From assembly GCF_007746795.1 (NCBI RefSeq), contig NZ_CP036343.1, positions 4,625,357 through 4,689,356 of the forward strand: a DNA stretch of 64,000 nucleotides, read 5' to 3'. The DNA is from Gimesia algae. GTDB lineage: Bacteria > Planctomycetota > Planctomycetia > Planctomycetales > Planctomycetaceae. This document shows, one piece after another, positions 43,116 to 52,351 of this stretch. Within the stretch, counting starts at the first letter, position 1; each line of letters opens with the position of its first letter. The translations under genes and the position numbers were made by a program. Below the pieces are notes generated by a model. It did no database searches. It was given only the letters and a program-made list of their open reading frames with translations, and was not told the origin of the DNA.

Positions 43116-45338
43116 TCAGAGTCGAAAATGAAACGTTTTTCGGAAGTAGCGCCAAAGCCATTGTCCGGTTGTCAGTTCACTCACTAGAAATCGTGCTTTG
43201 CCTCTCATATTCGAACGGAAAAATACCACGTCTTCGTTTAATGGTACGATAGCCTGATAGGCCGTACTGGTCAGTTTTTCCCGCCCGTCTTTATCCGTCA
43301 CTGTAGGCAACTCTCCCCCCATTTTGTTAGATAGAGTTGGTGGCACATAATCCAGATGACCATGTGCAACTCGTTCTATTTTGGAAGTGTAAGTTTTCTC
43401 CGGAAGATGTTCGAGTTTCAATTCAACTTCCTGATCCTGGTTAAAGTCGTTCCGATATTCCTGATCGATAAACAGTACTGCCTGAAAACGAGATTCAGGC
43501 GCTATACTCAACATGTGAGTACGCTCATCCAGATAACAATTTGCATTTTTGGGATCGAGTGGCGTTCCAAACCAGCGGGAAAGCTGTTTCTTGGAATCCG
43601 ACAGCTTTGGTTCAGGTTGACTCGCCGGAGCCACAACGACTCCACTGACAGGAGCTACCACTTCAAGATTTTTGAGTTGCTCTTTGAGCTCTTCAATGCG
43701 TTCCTGGATATTTGACCATTTTTCTTCAGACACCCTGAGACCTGCCAGATCATCCAGAGCCCGATATTTTGCAATCTCATCTATTTGAATATCCCGATCG
43801 ATGCTCAACTGTCGCAACTCATCCATTTTTTCGATATTCACAATATTTGCGAGTTTCTGACCTTTAACAACATGCTGTCCCGGTTCGACATAGACCTTGT
43901 CAAGGCGGCCGCTGCCTGTAGTGTAAACATGCTTTACGCCATACCCCTCTATAATGAAGGGAGCTTCAAAATGCATGGGAACGGGAATCAGAAGAATTCC
44001 AAGAATCACGGCGGCGGTGACGGTCAGCGTCGCTGAGACTTTGAAGTAATTCATGGGTTCGGCCCTCGGAGCAGCAATAATTTTGTAAATGTTAAAGACG
44101 ATTCCACCAATAAAAGAGGCGATGGATACCACAGCAAGTGTGATTCCGATACTCTGCAAATCATAAGGTTTCAAGACGGTGTACAGGAACAGAGTGATCC
44201 CAAACATAATAAACCAGCGATAAATCACTGCAGAAAGCGCGTAGAAGATAAACCAGAATTTACCCGTCTCCGGCATAAAGGGATCGCGCTGAGACTCAAT
44301 CCCCAGGCAATACCAGGCAAACGTATCGCGCAGATGTTTATCGGCTTTCTGTCTAAGATTGGGAATTTCCAGTAAATCGCTCATCATGTAGTAACCGTCG
44401 AAACGCATCAACGGGTTGGCATTGAAGATCACCGTCGTCACAGTTGAAACAAAGAACAGGTTCAATGCCAGGTGGTTCAGCAGGCCAGGTTTGGTAAACC
44501 ACCAGATCCAGACTGCTATGGCTGACATGATCACCTCGATATACATCCCTGCTCCGCCGATAATAATCCGCTGCCATTTATTTCTCAGCATCCACGAGTC
44601 AGAAACGTCGCAGTATAGACAGGGGCTGAAAACCAGAAACATGATCCCCATGCCGTGGCATTCACCACCATAATGTTTACAGGACAGTCCGTGCCCAAAT
44701 TCGTGGATAATCTTTGCTGCGCCCAGCACAAACCACATATAGATCAGGTTAGGCCAGCCAAAGAACTGTTGAAATTCCGGGAGTCGACTGCGAAAGGCTT
44801 CAAATTGCGTACCGATCAATACCCAGGAAGAAACTATCAGTAAGGCGAACATAAACGTCGCCCCGGGCTGCCACATCCATTTAACATAGGGATAAAGCTT
44901 TTGTAATGTTGTTTCCGGGTCCCAGCCCGGAAGTCTGAGATAGAGTAGATTCTTAAATGTCGTCGTTAATTTCTTTTTATGCTCTTCCCGGCTTTGTTTG
45001 ATCAGCGTGACACCTTGACCGGGTCGTCCACTGGTCAGCAGACCTTTTCGATACAGGTCAGAGATTAACTGTTGAATTTCGGAAATGGTAAGCAGCAGTG
45101 TGGGGTACTGTCGATGTACTTCATCCCTGATCTCTTCTGGACAACGTGAGCCGTTTAAGAGATTAAGAATATAAAACTGTTCTGGATGAAGTCGAGTATA
45201 TTTCAATGAAACAGGGTCTTTGATGACCCAGTATCCGAGACCTTTGTAATGAATCCACTTACTGATTAAATCATCGCGCACGCTTAACGGAATGGGTCGT
45301 TCCGTTGAGGATGTCATGGATTCACTTAATGTGCTCAT
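43116..45338 (-). CDS. PqqD-M50 peptidase-HlyD fusion protein
   Basis: A 740-aa membrane protein of three parts. Residues ~20-105 look like a PqqD/winged-helix peptide-binding domain (YWVIKDPVSLKYTRLHPEQFYILNLLNG). A site-2-protease-like membrane domain follows, with the zinc motif HEFGH (212-216) and the second metal motif NPLMRFDGYY (Asp314); about ten helices run to ~460. The C-terminal third is a periplasmic HlyD/membrane-fusion-type adaptor: lipoyl half-motif (VYVEPGQHVVKGQKLANI), a short coiled coil, the other half (LEVVAPVSGVVVAP) and a beta-barrel. It lies between an HlyD adaptor and a sulfotransferase gene. Peptide processing plus export is inferred. Confidence 0.85.
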   Translation of the reverse strand: MSTLSESMTSSTERPIPLSVRDDLISKWIHYKGLGYWVIKDPVSLKYTRLHPEQFYILNLLNGSRCPEEIRDEVHRQYPTLLLTISEIQQLISDLYRKGLLTSGRPGQGVTLIKQSREEHKKKLTTTFKNLLYLRLPGWDPETTLQKLYPYVKWMWQPGATFMFALLIVSSWVLIGTQFEAFRSRLPEFQQFFGWPNLIYMWFVLGAAKIIHEFGHGLSCKHYGGECHGMGIMFLVFSPCLYCDVSDSWMLRNKWQRIIIGGAGMYIEVIMSAIAVWIWWFTKPGLLNHLALNLFFVSTVTTVIFNANPLMRFDGYYMMSDLLEIPNLRQKADKHLRDTFAWYCLGIESQRDPFMPETGKFWFIFYALSAVIYRWFIMFGITLFLYTVLKPYDLQSIGITLAVVSIASFIGGIVFNIYKIIAAPRAEPMNYFKVSATLTVTAAVILGILLIPVPMHFEAPFIIEGYGVKHVYTTGSGRLDKVYVEPGQHVVKGQKLANIVNIEKMDELRQLSIDRDIQIDEIAKYRALDDLAGLRVSEEKWSNIQERIEELKEQLKNLEVVAPVSGVVVAPASQPEPKLSDSKKQLSRWFGTPLDPKNANCYLDERTHMLSIAPESRFQAVLFIDQEYRNDFNQDQEVELKLEHLPEKTYTSKIERVAHGHLDYVPPTLSNKMGGELPTVTDKDGREKLTSTAYQAIVPLNEDVVFFRSNMRGKARFLVSELTTGQWLWRYFRKTFHFRL

Positions 45339-45402
45339 AAGCCCGTTCTGAATTCAATCAGGAAAATGCAATTTGTAACGTCTTTTGTAACAGGTGATGC
45401 AA

Positions 45403-46347
45403 CTATTTTACGTCAGACTTCTGAGCAACCTTGCTGTCCGGCTTATGAGTTAATATTTTCATAGTCGCCATGTACCCGGCCTTAAGATCATCTTCCTGAT
45501 TTTCAACTTCTGCCCAGACGCGAATCGATTTCCCGTGGATTGGCTCGACTTCGACATCTATAAAAATAATTTTGCCAGGATACTGTTTTTCTTCGATCGG
45601 AAGACGTATGCCGGGAATGTCCAGTTGAATCTCTACCGGTGTTCCAATCTGAAACTTCCAGGTATCTTCGATATTGACATAGGATTCCACTTTGACTCGT
45701 TTCGTGCTGACCAGTTCCAGCACTTCATCTCCATGCCGGACCACTTCACCCGTCGATCGAAACTTTTTGGTAACAATACCATCAAAGGGAGCAATAATTT
45801 TAGTCTCTTCAATCTGCGCGTCGATTTCATTCAGCTGTAATTTGTTCATTTCGAATTCCAACTCCGCCTGCTCGATCTGCAGATCACTCTTCTCTGCGTT
45901 CAGGGTCAGGCGTTTGATATCCAGTTTTGTGACGGCATTCGGCAATCGCCTGTTGATTTCCAGATTGATTTCCAGTTCAACATAAGCAGTGTCTTTCGCC
46001 TTTTCGGCATAACGAATTTCGATATCATTCGTCGCTTTTTTCTTCGCAGTTGCTTTTGCTGCCTGTAAAGCATCACTTTTTAAAGCGGCTATCACCTGTC
46101 CTTTTTTGACCACTTCGCCTTCATTGGGTTCAACGAATTCAAGTACTCCAGGCCGATCGCTTCCCAAGATCACCCGGTCGATCAATTTAATCCGGCAATT
46201 ATTGACAGTAATTGATGAGTCCGGATCGGCGGTTGAAGCATCAGTCCCTTGCTTTTCATCTGCAGAGAGGCGGTTGTCGCTCTGAATCAGACAGGCTCCC
46301 AATGCCAGCATCGAGTAGATCAACGTATTCTTCAAAGTTAGATTCAT
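45403..46347 (-). CDS. HlyD-family periplasmic adaptor
   Basis: A 314-aa membrane-fusion protein. The N-terminal signal (MNLTLKNTLIYSMLALGAC) ends in LGAC, which could be a lipobox. The two lipoyl halves (FVEPNEGEVVKKGQVIAAL and TKIIAPFDGIVTKKFRSTGEVVRHGDEVLEL) flank a coiled-coil hairpin (about 85-170, rich in Glu/Lys/Ala). A beta-barrel domain follows (VESYVNIEDTWKFQIGTPVEIQL). Such adaptors couple an inner-membrane pump to an outer-membrane channel. No pump or TolC-like gene lies here; the next gene, 64 bp on, is the M50/HlyD fusion. Confidence 0.88.
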   Translation of the reverse strand: MNLTLKNTLIYSMLALGACLIQSDNRLSADEKQGTDASTADPDSSITVNNCRIKLIDRVILGSDRPGVLEFVEPNEGEVVKKGQVIAALKSDALQAAKATAKKKATNDIEIRYAEKAKDTAYVELEINLEINRRLPNAVTKLDIKRLTLNAEKSDLQIEQAELEFEMNKLQLNEIDAQIEETKIIAPFDGIVTKKFRSTGEVVRHGDEVLELVSTKRVKVESYVNIEDTWKFQIGTPVEIQLDIPGIRLPIEEKQYPGKIIFIDVEVEPIHGKSIRVWAEVENQEDDLKAGYMATMKILTHKPDSKVAQKSDVK

Positions 46348-47023
46348 GACTTTGTTCCAAATCAGATTCGCGGATTATTGTGAGAGTATTGTATTTTCCA
46401 GTGCCTCAGTCAGATAAAATACCCGGACATATAAATATAGACACTTCTGAGCCTAATATCTAACGCGTCTCGCCCCCCTCTGACAAGCGCTTTTTTCTAT
46501 AACGCATCTGAATTTGAAAGTACAGAACGGACCGTAACGACGCGCTGAAAGATAGCAACTTAGCCACACAACCCTCACACATATCCCATTCATCCTTTAT
46601 TAACAGGAAACTATTCCCAGACGGGAGCCCCCATCATTTCTTGATTCTTGTAAGTCACTACCAGATTTCAAATTAAACCTGGTATACATGATACGTATGT
46701 TATACTTTGAATATTTGACCGTCTTTCAATATGAAGGCCGTTTATAGGATTATTTGCTGCTGGATGGGTTAGGTAAAACATCCGTTTCTTTTAAGCAACA
46801 TGGCTAATATTTTACATTTACAGCAAAATGGAATTTTGCAATCGCCCCGCTGCTCCCATAAAATTATCAGAATGTAAGACTGTCCAGATTATGAATCTAG
46901 AATGAGCTTACGGCAAAAAACCAGTGTTTATCCTAAACATACCGTATAATTTGAGGAAGTGACTCAGCTTCTGACAATCAGGTATCGGAATTACTCGAAC
47001 GACATAACAGGTAACGTATCTCT
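46348..47023. other. Long divergent intergenic region
   Basis: 676 bp, AT-rich, between the HlyD adaptor and the GAF-HlyD gene. Visible are a near-palindrome at 46682-46705 (arms GTATACAT and ATGTTATAC), a hairpin GCAAAAT/ATTTTGC at 46823-46839, and a TATAAT box at 46945-46950. No frame looks coding. The size suggests complex regulation of both transcription units. Confidence 0.55.
46945..46950 (+). promoter_or_regulatory. Candidate -10 box
   Basis: TATAAT about 75 bp upstream of the GAF-HlyD gene start. No matching -35 hexamer is present, so this is a weak call. Confidence 0.25.
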
Positions 47024-49051
47024 ATGACAAGCACTCAATCACCGACGCCGGGACAGACCCGTGAACGTGTCATTCGTATCGCACGGGAGATCGAAGAGTT
47101 CGCTCACTCTAATGTGGCCGCAGAGACCTTTTTTCGAGAATTTCTCCGACGTGTAGTTGCAGGACTGGGAGCAACTGCTGGAGCTGCCTGGCTCATTGAC
47201 GACAGTGGTCGACTGGCAGTGAAAAGTGAATTGAATCTGGCTGATACCGGATTCTATGAAGAGCCAGAAGCCATCCTCAAAAACCAGCGGCTGTTATCTG
47301 ATGTCTTATCAACTGCGGAAGCGCGGATCTTTTCTGCCGATGCGGAAAATGACGTCCATTTGCCGACGGACAATCTGATTATTGTCGCAGCACTCACTAT
47401 TCGAAAAAAACCAGTTGGCGTCATTGAAATCTTTCAGCGATCCAACGCCCCCAAGCAGGCTCACCCCGGCTATCTGCAGTTTGTTGAGCAAATGTCAGGC
47501 TACGCCTCTCATTATCTGGCCGAACGAGAGAAAGCCAGTCAGACAGACGCTTCTCTGGAAGTGTGGGAGGAAGTGGACCAGTTTGTGCAACAGATTCATC
47601 GCAGCCTGGACCTGTCAGAAGTTGGCGCGACCGTTGTCAACGACGGTCGTCAATTACTGAATGCAGATCGTGTCAGTCTGGCGATGCAATACGGAAAGAA
47701 AACGGTCATTGAAGCCATCAATGGTCAGGATAAAGTCAACAAACGGGCCAACACTGTCCGCCTGCTTTCTAAATTGGCAAACAAAGCTCTGGCCATGAGA
47801 GAGACGTTCCTGTATTCCGGATCGAATGAAGCGATTCCTCCTCAGATAGAAGAGCCTCTGGCTGACTACCTGCAGGAAAGTGGAGCGCGAATGATCCTGA
47901 TTTTACCTCTCTTCGAACCAGACCAGATCATTAAATCAGACGAAGAAGCACTGGGACGCATGAAAGATGCTCCGAAAAAACTGATTGGTGGCCTGATCGT
48001 GGAACAGATTACCGACAGCCAGCCCCGCCCCCACCTGGAAAGCCGGTCTGAGCTTCTGGCTGGTCACATCGCCAGTGGAATTGCTAACTCTCGCAATTAC
48101 GAAAGCATCTTCCTGATGCCTCTCTGGAGGTTTGTCGGTCGTTGCTTCGCTGCATTGCGAGGTAAAACCCTGGTAAAAACACTGGTTATTATTGCCCTAA
48201 TCGTTGCTGCGGGTGTCGCACTGGCTCTGGTCCCTTACGATTATCGAGTGAGTTGTGACGGACGATTGATGCCTACAGTCCAGCGTGAAGTCTTTACCAA
48301 CTGGGAAGGCGAAGTCATCAAGATCCACATTGAAAGTGGTCAACTCGTGAAAAAGGGAGATCTCCTGATCGAAATTCGTAATGAAGATCTCAAAGCGCAG
48401 TTACTGGAAACAGAGAATAAGCTAAATGAACTTCAGCTGATGCGTTTAACATTAAATGCACAGCTGCAGGGTGGAAATAATAACAAACGTCCCGTCGATG
48501 AAATCACGAAACTGCGTGGCCAGAAAATCGAGACAGAGACTCAAATTACAGGAATACTGAAACAGATTGAGATTCTGAAAGACAGGCTTGATAAACTGAA
48601 TGTCAAAGCACCAATCGATGGCGTAGTAACCACATTCCAGATCGAACAACTCTTGATCAATCGCCCGGTACAACGAGGGGAACTTCTGCTGGAAATCATG
48701 GATCCGAATGGCCCCTGGCAGCTGGAACTGGACGTGGAGGAAAAGCGTATGGGGCATATCCTGCGTGCCACCGAAAGAAAGGGAGACATTGGGCTGCCAG
48801 TTGAATTCATCCTGGCAACATCGAATGAACTGTCTTACGAAGGTGAAGTCTTTGAAATTTCCACCCGCGCCAATCATTCCGAAGAGAGTGGCAGCATTGT
48901 GGAAACCTATGCCACATTTGACAAGGAAAAACTGCCTCTGCTCCGTATCGGCGCTGAAGTCAGTGCCAAAATTGATTGTGGCGAACGCAGTCTGTTCTAC
49001 GTGCTGTTTGGAGACGTGGTCGAAACCTGTCGTCGGTACTTCTGGTTTTAA
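47024..49051 (+). CDS. GAF-domain/HlyD adaptor fusion
   Basis: A 675-aa protein. The cytoplasmic ~380 residues hold two GAF-like domains (about 20-170, with TAGAAWLIDDSGRLAVKSELNL; about 180-360, with LLNADRVSLAMQYGKKTVIEAINGQDKVNKRANT). One membrane helix follows (VKTLVIIALIVAAGVALALVPY, about 384-406). The C-terminal part is a periplasmic HlyD adaptor: first lipoyl half (NWEGEVIKIHIESGQLVKKGDLL), a coiled coil (about 450-520), the second half (VKAPIDGVVTTFQIEQLLINRPVQRGELLLEI) and a beta-barrel. GAF domains bind small ligands or mediate dimers, so a cytoplasmic signal could be passed to the periplasmic arm. It is divergent from the HlyD/M50 genes and closed by a strong terminator. Confidence 0.88.
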   Translation: MTSTQSPTPGQTRERVIRIAREIEEFAHSNVAAETFFREFLRRVVAGLGATAGAAWLIDDSGRLAVKSELNLADTGFYEEPEAILKNQRLLSDVLSTAEARIFSADAENDVHLPTDNLIIVAALTIRKKPVGVIEIFQRSNAPKQAHPGYLQFVEQMSGYASHYLAEREKASQTDASLEVWEEVDQFVQQIHRSLDLSEVGATVVNDGRQLLNADRVSLAMQYGKKTVIEAINGQDKVNKRANTVRLLSKLANKALAMRETFLYSGSNEAIPPQIEEPLADYLQESGARMILILPLFEPDQIIKSDEEALGRMKDAPKKLIGGLIVEQITDSQPRPHLESRSELLAGHIASGIANSRNYESIFLMPLWRFVGRCFAALRGKTLVKTLVIIALIVAAGVALALVPYDYRVSCDGRLMPTVQREVFTNWEGEVIKIHIESGQLVKKGDLLIEIRNEDLKAQLLETENKLNELQLMRLTLNAQLQGGNNNKRPVDEITKLRGQKIETETQITGILKQIEILKDRLDKLNVKAPIDGVVTTFQIEQLLINRPVQRGELLLEIMDPNGPWQLELDVEEKRMGHILRATERKGDIGLPVEFILATSNELSYEGEVFEISTRANHSEESGSIVETYATFDKEKLPLLRIGAEVSAKIDCGERSLFYVLFGDVVETCRRYFWF

Positions 49052-49080
49052 ACAGATTTCCCAGATATCAACTACAATGA

Positions 49081-49120
49081 AAAAAAACTCCCCTGTTTTT
49101 CTAAACAGGGGAGTTTTTTT
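49081..49120. terminator. Bidirectional rho-independent terminator
   Basis: A perfect 18-bp stem (arms 49081-49098 and 49103-49120) with a 4-nt loop, seven A before and seven T in the arm ends, so it can work for the GAF-HlyD gene (+) and the His-rich lipoprotein gene (-). Confidence 0.92.
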
Positions 49121-49139
49121 CTTATCATTCACTGCTGAA

Positions 49140-49751
49140 TTATTTCTCTTCTGTTTTGGCTTCCTCTTTAGCAGGAGCTACCGTTTCAGCTTCTGGCTTT
49201 TTTGACTCAGCCTTTTCATGATCATGGCCGTGTTCTGAATGGTCGTGTCCTTCATGCTCACCATGGCTCAGATCAACATGAAAGTGATTTTCGCCGATAT
49301 CCAGATGGAAATGCCCATTCAGACCTGCTTCCTTTTTGATCGAATCGGGAATGGCTTTTCCTTCCGCAACAAAACGTGAGGATGTCCCATCCTTTTCCCC
49401 TTCCAGAGGCTTGGCAGCCAGAGGAATTTCGTGCTCTTTGTCACCGATTTCGAGATCAAAATCGATTTCCTTACCGGCAATCGGGAATGCGGTTTTGGCA
49501 TCGGGGCCCAGAATGTAGGCTGTCAGTGTGCGGCCTGCTTCATCGAAGACGACTTCCACATGATACTGCTCTTCCCCTACTTCGAGGAGATGCCCCCCGT
49601 TGGGCCCGTGCTCATGTGCATGCTCTGCTTCCGCCGATGCTGTCGTATCTTTTTCATCAAAAGTACGAGTGTCACTCTGCGCGGAACAACCTGCAAATAC
49701 TGCCAGTCCGAGACCACAGAGAGCTACTTGAAATGTTTGAGAGAAACGCAT
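49140..49751 (-). CDS. His-rich lipoprotein, possible metal binder
   Basis: A 203-aa protein. The ATG at 49751 has AAAGGA upstream and begins a lipoprotein signal (MRFSQTFQVALCGLGLAVFAGC). His-containing stretches follow: EAEHAHEHGPNGGHL near the N-terminus, HFHLDIGENHFHVDLSHG in the middle, and HGEHEGHDHSEHGHDHEK near the end. Between them is a ~100-residue beta-type domain (EEQYHVEVVFDEAGRTLTAYILGPDAKTAFPIAGKEI). The C-terminus is Glu/Lys/Ala-rich. Similar His clusters occur in periplasmic zinc or copper carriers; binding is inferred. The family is not recognised. It follows the POT transporter gene by 136 bp on the same strand. Confidence 0.72.
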   Translation of the reverse strand: MRFSQTFQVALCGLGLAVFAGCSAQSDTRTFDEKDTTASAEAEHAHEHGPNGGHLLEVGEEQYHVEVVFDEAGRTLTAYILGPDAKTAFPIAGKEIDFDLEIGDKEHEIPLAAKPLEGEKDGTSSRFVAEGKAIPDSIKKEAGLNGHFHLDIGENHFHVDLSHGEHEGHDHSEHGHDHEKAESKKPEAETVAPAKEEAKTEEK

Positions 49752-49887
49752 TTCTAATTCCTTTCTCAGGTAGATTAAATCATTGGTTATTTCCAAAAGC
49801 GAAACCGGTTCGCGTAAATTCCTTTGTTGTGCAAATCATAGCAGGATCATCCACAAAGGAAAGCATGCCAGGAAGTTTCGACAGAAA

Positions 49888-51282
49888 TCACTGGACCTGA
49901 ATCCCTTCTGCTGTCGCCTGCGATTCGTCTGTGCCGTCATCCTGAATGTAGTTTTTGCCTTTGTACCGCTGAGCCACGAAGACAAATAGTATCGCTGCAA
50001 CCAGCATCAGGCCGGAGAAAAACCAGAAGTAATTCGCCCCTTCGAGATAGGAGCGGTTTTTATCAATCATGTTGATCTTATTCACCCCCGCGGTCAGCAG
50101 GTTCCCGACTGTGACTGCCAGCCAGAATAAGGACATAATAAAAGATTTTATTGACTTGGGTGCCTGGGTGTAAGAGAACTCCAGACAAGTAATAGAGACC
50201 ATGACTTCCGCAGACGTTAATACCAGGTAGGGAACGGCCTGCCAGAAAATGTGTGGGGGGTTATCCGGAGTACGATTAATCCATGACTCGAGCAGGGCGC
50301 TAATTGCAAACGAGGCTGACGCCACAAAGAAGCCGATCGAAATTTTACGCAGGGGAGTCAGCGGGAAGACCTTCTCGATCAAAGGGTAAATCAGGTAGGT
50401 GAAGGTCGGTACCAGCAACAGAATAAACAGGGGATTGAGTGCCTGCATTTGTGCCGGATTCAGTACATACTCACCCAATTTCAGATTCATCTTTTGCCCC
50501 TGCAGCACCCAGGAGGAACCGGTCTGATCGAAAAGTGACCAGAAGACGGGCAGAAAGACATAAAACAGAACGCAGAGATTAAGCAGTGCCTGCATACCTT
50601 CCCGGCTGAATGTTTCGGAGCGAAATTTTTTCCAGCCGGAAGCGGGGATATGTACAAATTCATTGCGTCCCAGCCAGAACAGAATGGTGGCAATCAGCAT
50701 CAGCACCCCGGGAAGACCGAATGCATAATGCGGTCCATACTCCTCAAGTATGACCGGAATCAACAAAGAGGAAACAAACGCCCCCATGTTGATCGACAGG
50801 TAGAACCAGCCGAACACCCGGCTGAGCAGATGCTGGTTCTGGCTGCCAAACTGGTCTCCCACATGCGCGGAGACACAGGGTTTGATGCCCCCCGCCCCAA
50901 TGGCGATTAATGTTAAACCGATCAGCAGTCCTGTGCGCGTTTCATCGATGGCCAGAGCCAGATGCCCGAAGCAGTAAACCATAGAGAGGACCAGAATTGT
51001 GCGATACTTTCCCCAGAAGATATCAGAAATAATGGATCCCAGCAGCGGAAAAAAATAACAGGCGGCGACAAACAGATGGAAATAAGTACTTGCCTGCTGA
51101 TCGCTCATGTGATCATCCATGCCTTCTGAATTCAGCATGTACTGAGTCATGAAGACCACGAGAATCCCCCGCATCCCGTAGTAACTGAAGCGTTCAGCAG
51201 CCTCGTTACCGACAATATAGGGGATGCCGGTCGGCATTTTTTTCGAAGGAACGGGGGCGGTCTTATAAGTTGGCGATGACAT
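49888..51282 (-). CDS. Proton-dependent oligopeptide transporter (POT/PTR family)
   Basis: A 464-aa MFS-type membrane protein with about 12 helices. The N-terminal PTR signature is NEAAERFSYYGMRGILVVFM (about 25-45), including the ExxER motif that couples proton and peptide transport. The second PTR signature is the WFYLSINMGAFVSSLLIP region. It imports di- and tripeptides with protons. It starts 38 bp after the Rad50 C-terminal-half gene and could share its transcript, although the functions are unrelated. Confidence 0.92.
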   Translation of the reverse strand: MSSPTYKTAPVPSKKMPTGIPYIVGNEAAERFSYYGMRGILVVFMTQYMLNSEGMDDHMSDQQASTYFHLFVAACYFFPLLGSIISDIFWGKYRTILVLSMVYCFGHLALAIDETRTGLLIGLTLIAIGAGGIKPCVSAHVGDQFGSQNQHLLSRVFGWFYLSINMGAFVSSLLIPVILEEYGPHYAFGLPGVLMLIATILFWLGRNEFVHIPASGWKKFRSETFSREGMQALLNLCVLFYVFLPVFWSLFDQTGSSWVLQGQKMNLKLGEYVLNPAQMQALNPLFILLLVPTFTYLIYPLIEKVFPLTPLRKISIGFFVASASFAISALLESWINRTPDNPPHIFWQAVPYLVLTSAEVMVSITCLEFSYTQAPKSIKSFIMSLFWLAVTVGNLLTAGVNKINMIDKNRSYLEGANYFWFFSGLMLVAAILFVFVAQRYKGKNYIQDDGTDESQATAEGIQVQ

Positions 51283-51320
51283 CAGTGGGTAGGGTCCTTC
51301 AATGCGTTCTCGACTTCGGT

Positions 51321-52031
51321 TCAGGTTGAATCATTCTGCTGCCGGTCCGTTACGATCCGTTCCACCTGGACTCCTTCGGGAGAGGGTGTGAACTGAAAGA
51401 TGGTATCGGCATAACGTTCAAACATCACCGGGTCGTGGTGACTGATCATGATAATCTGGAAGCCGAGTGCCTGCCCCGCCTCATGAATAATTTTCACTAA
51501 CCGTGGTACCAGATCGGGCCGCAGCCAGCAATCCTGTTCGTCCAGTACCAGTATGCGTCGATGCTCTGTTTCATCGAGTGTCATCAACGCAAACATTCGC
51601 AGGCCGACCGAGAGGATATTCGCTACCGAGCCCCCCTGCCCTCGCATGATGTCTTCCGTGTTTCCTTCTCGTTCGATCTGAAACTCGACGGTAGCCGCGT
51701 TACGTTTCCACTCCGCAACCGCCTTGAGTTTGAGTGGCTGTTCCAGCACTTCCTGCAAGGCGATGGTCAGTTTGTCTTGAATCATCTGCAGTTCCTGCTC
51801 GAACAGCTGTCCACTCAGCGTCTCCAGCGCTTCGGTCACCTGCTCTGAAATCGCCAGGTACGCTTCGGTCTGCTGCAGTTGCTGATTGAGTTGCGCCTGA
51901 TCCTTCTCTTTCTGTTTGCGTACCGCGGATAATTCCCAGCAGCGACGCTGTAGACTCAGGGGAGTCCGCAGTTCCGCAGGCGTGGTCGCCGCATCAGTTT
52001 GAGAAGTCATATCGCCGTTCATATCGCTCAT
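51321..52031 (-). CDS. Rad50/SbcC C-terminal half (separate gene)
   Basis: A 236-aa protein that matches only the last part of an SMC/Rad50-type ATPase. A coiled-coil arm (about 25-90, SAVRKQKEKDQAQLNQQLQQTE) leads into the C-terminal head: ABC-type signature region RGQGGSVANILSVGLRMFAL (about 129-148), Walker B ILVLDEQD (about 159-166) and the switch His in MISHHD. There is no Walker A in the chain, so it must pair with another subunit; the 54621-53278 protein supplies one. Together they would complete a Rad50-like ATPase. The signature is not the canonical LSGGE. It lies 14 bp downstream of the small coiled-coil gene, last in the module. Confidence 0.8.
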   Translation of the reverse strand: MSDMNGDMTSQTDAATTPAELRTPLSLQRRCWELSAVRKQKEKDQAQLNQQLQQTEAYLAISEQVTEALETLSGQLFEQELQMIQDKLTIALQEVLEQPLKLKAVAEWKRNAATVEFQIEREGNTEDIMRGQGGSVANILSVGLRMFALMTLDETEHRRILVLDEQDCWLRPDLVPRLVKIIHEAGQALGFQIIMISHHDPVMFERYADTIFQFTPSPEGVQVERIVTDRQQNDST

Positions 52032-52045
52032 TTCAGCCGCCCCGA

Positions 52046-52351
52046 TCAGGGTGCATCGGACGCGTTGTAGGCCGTTTCAATTTTGGTGAGTTCCGCCTCA
52101 ATCTTTTCCAGACTCTGATGGTACTCGGCCCGCTTACGGGCATTTTCATCTTTGATCTGCTGCAACTTCGTTTTGAGTTCTTCCAGCTGATCGGTCCCAT
52201 ACTCTTCCTGAGCCTGCTGTTTGAGCTCGTTCAGATTCTTTTCGGCGTTTACCAGATCGCGTTCGGATTCAATCTTGCGTTTATTCAGTTTCTGGAACTG
52301 TTCAGTCAGCGTTTCAATATCGGGAACAGCTCCCGGCTGGTCATTCGTCAT
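52046..52351 (-). CDS. Small free coiled-coil protein in the Rad50/Mre11 module
   Basis: A protein of 101 aa from the ATG at 52351, which overlaps the nuclease gene stop by 11 nt and has GAGG upstream. An alternative start at 52366 adds five residues. Almost all of it is heptad-type helix (IETLTEQFQKLNKRKIESE, LEELKTKLQQIKDENARKR, EKIEAELTKIETAYN). No ATPase motif is present. Given its place between the two ATPase halves' genes, it may form part of the returning coiled-coil arm after the zinc hook. That role is inferred from position alone. Confidence 0.7.
   Translation of the reverse strand: MTNDQPGAVPDIETLTEQFQKLNKRKIESERDLVNAEKNLNELKQQAQEEYGTDQLEELKTKLQQIKDENARKRAEYHQSLEKIEAELTKIETAYNASDAP

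Noticed and set aside
48452-49132. 226-codon frame on the minus strand opposite the GAF-HlyD gene
   Set aside because: It lies wholly opposite a gene with clear domains; its translation has no family pattern and no ribosome binding site.
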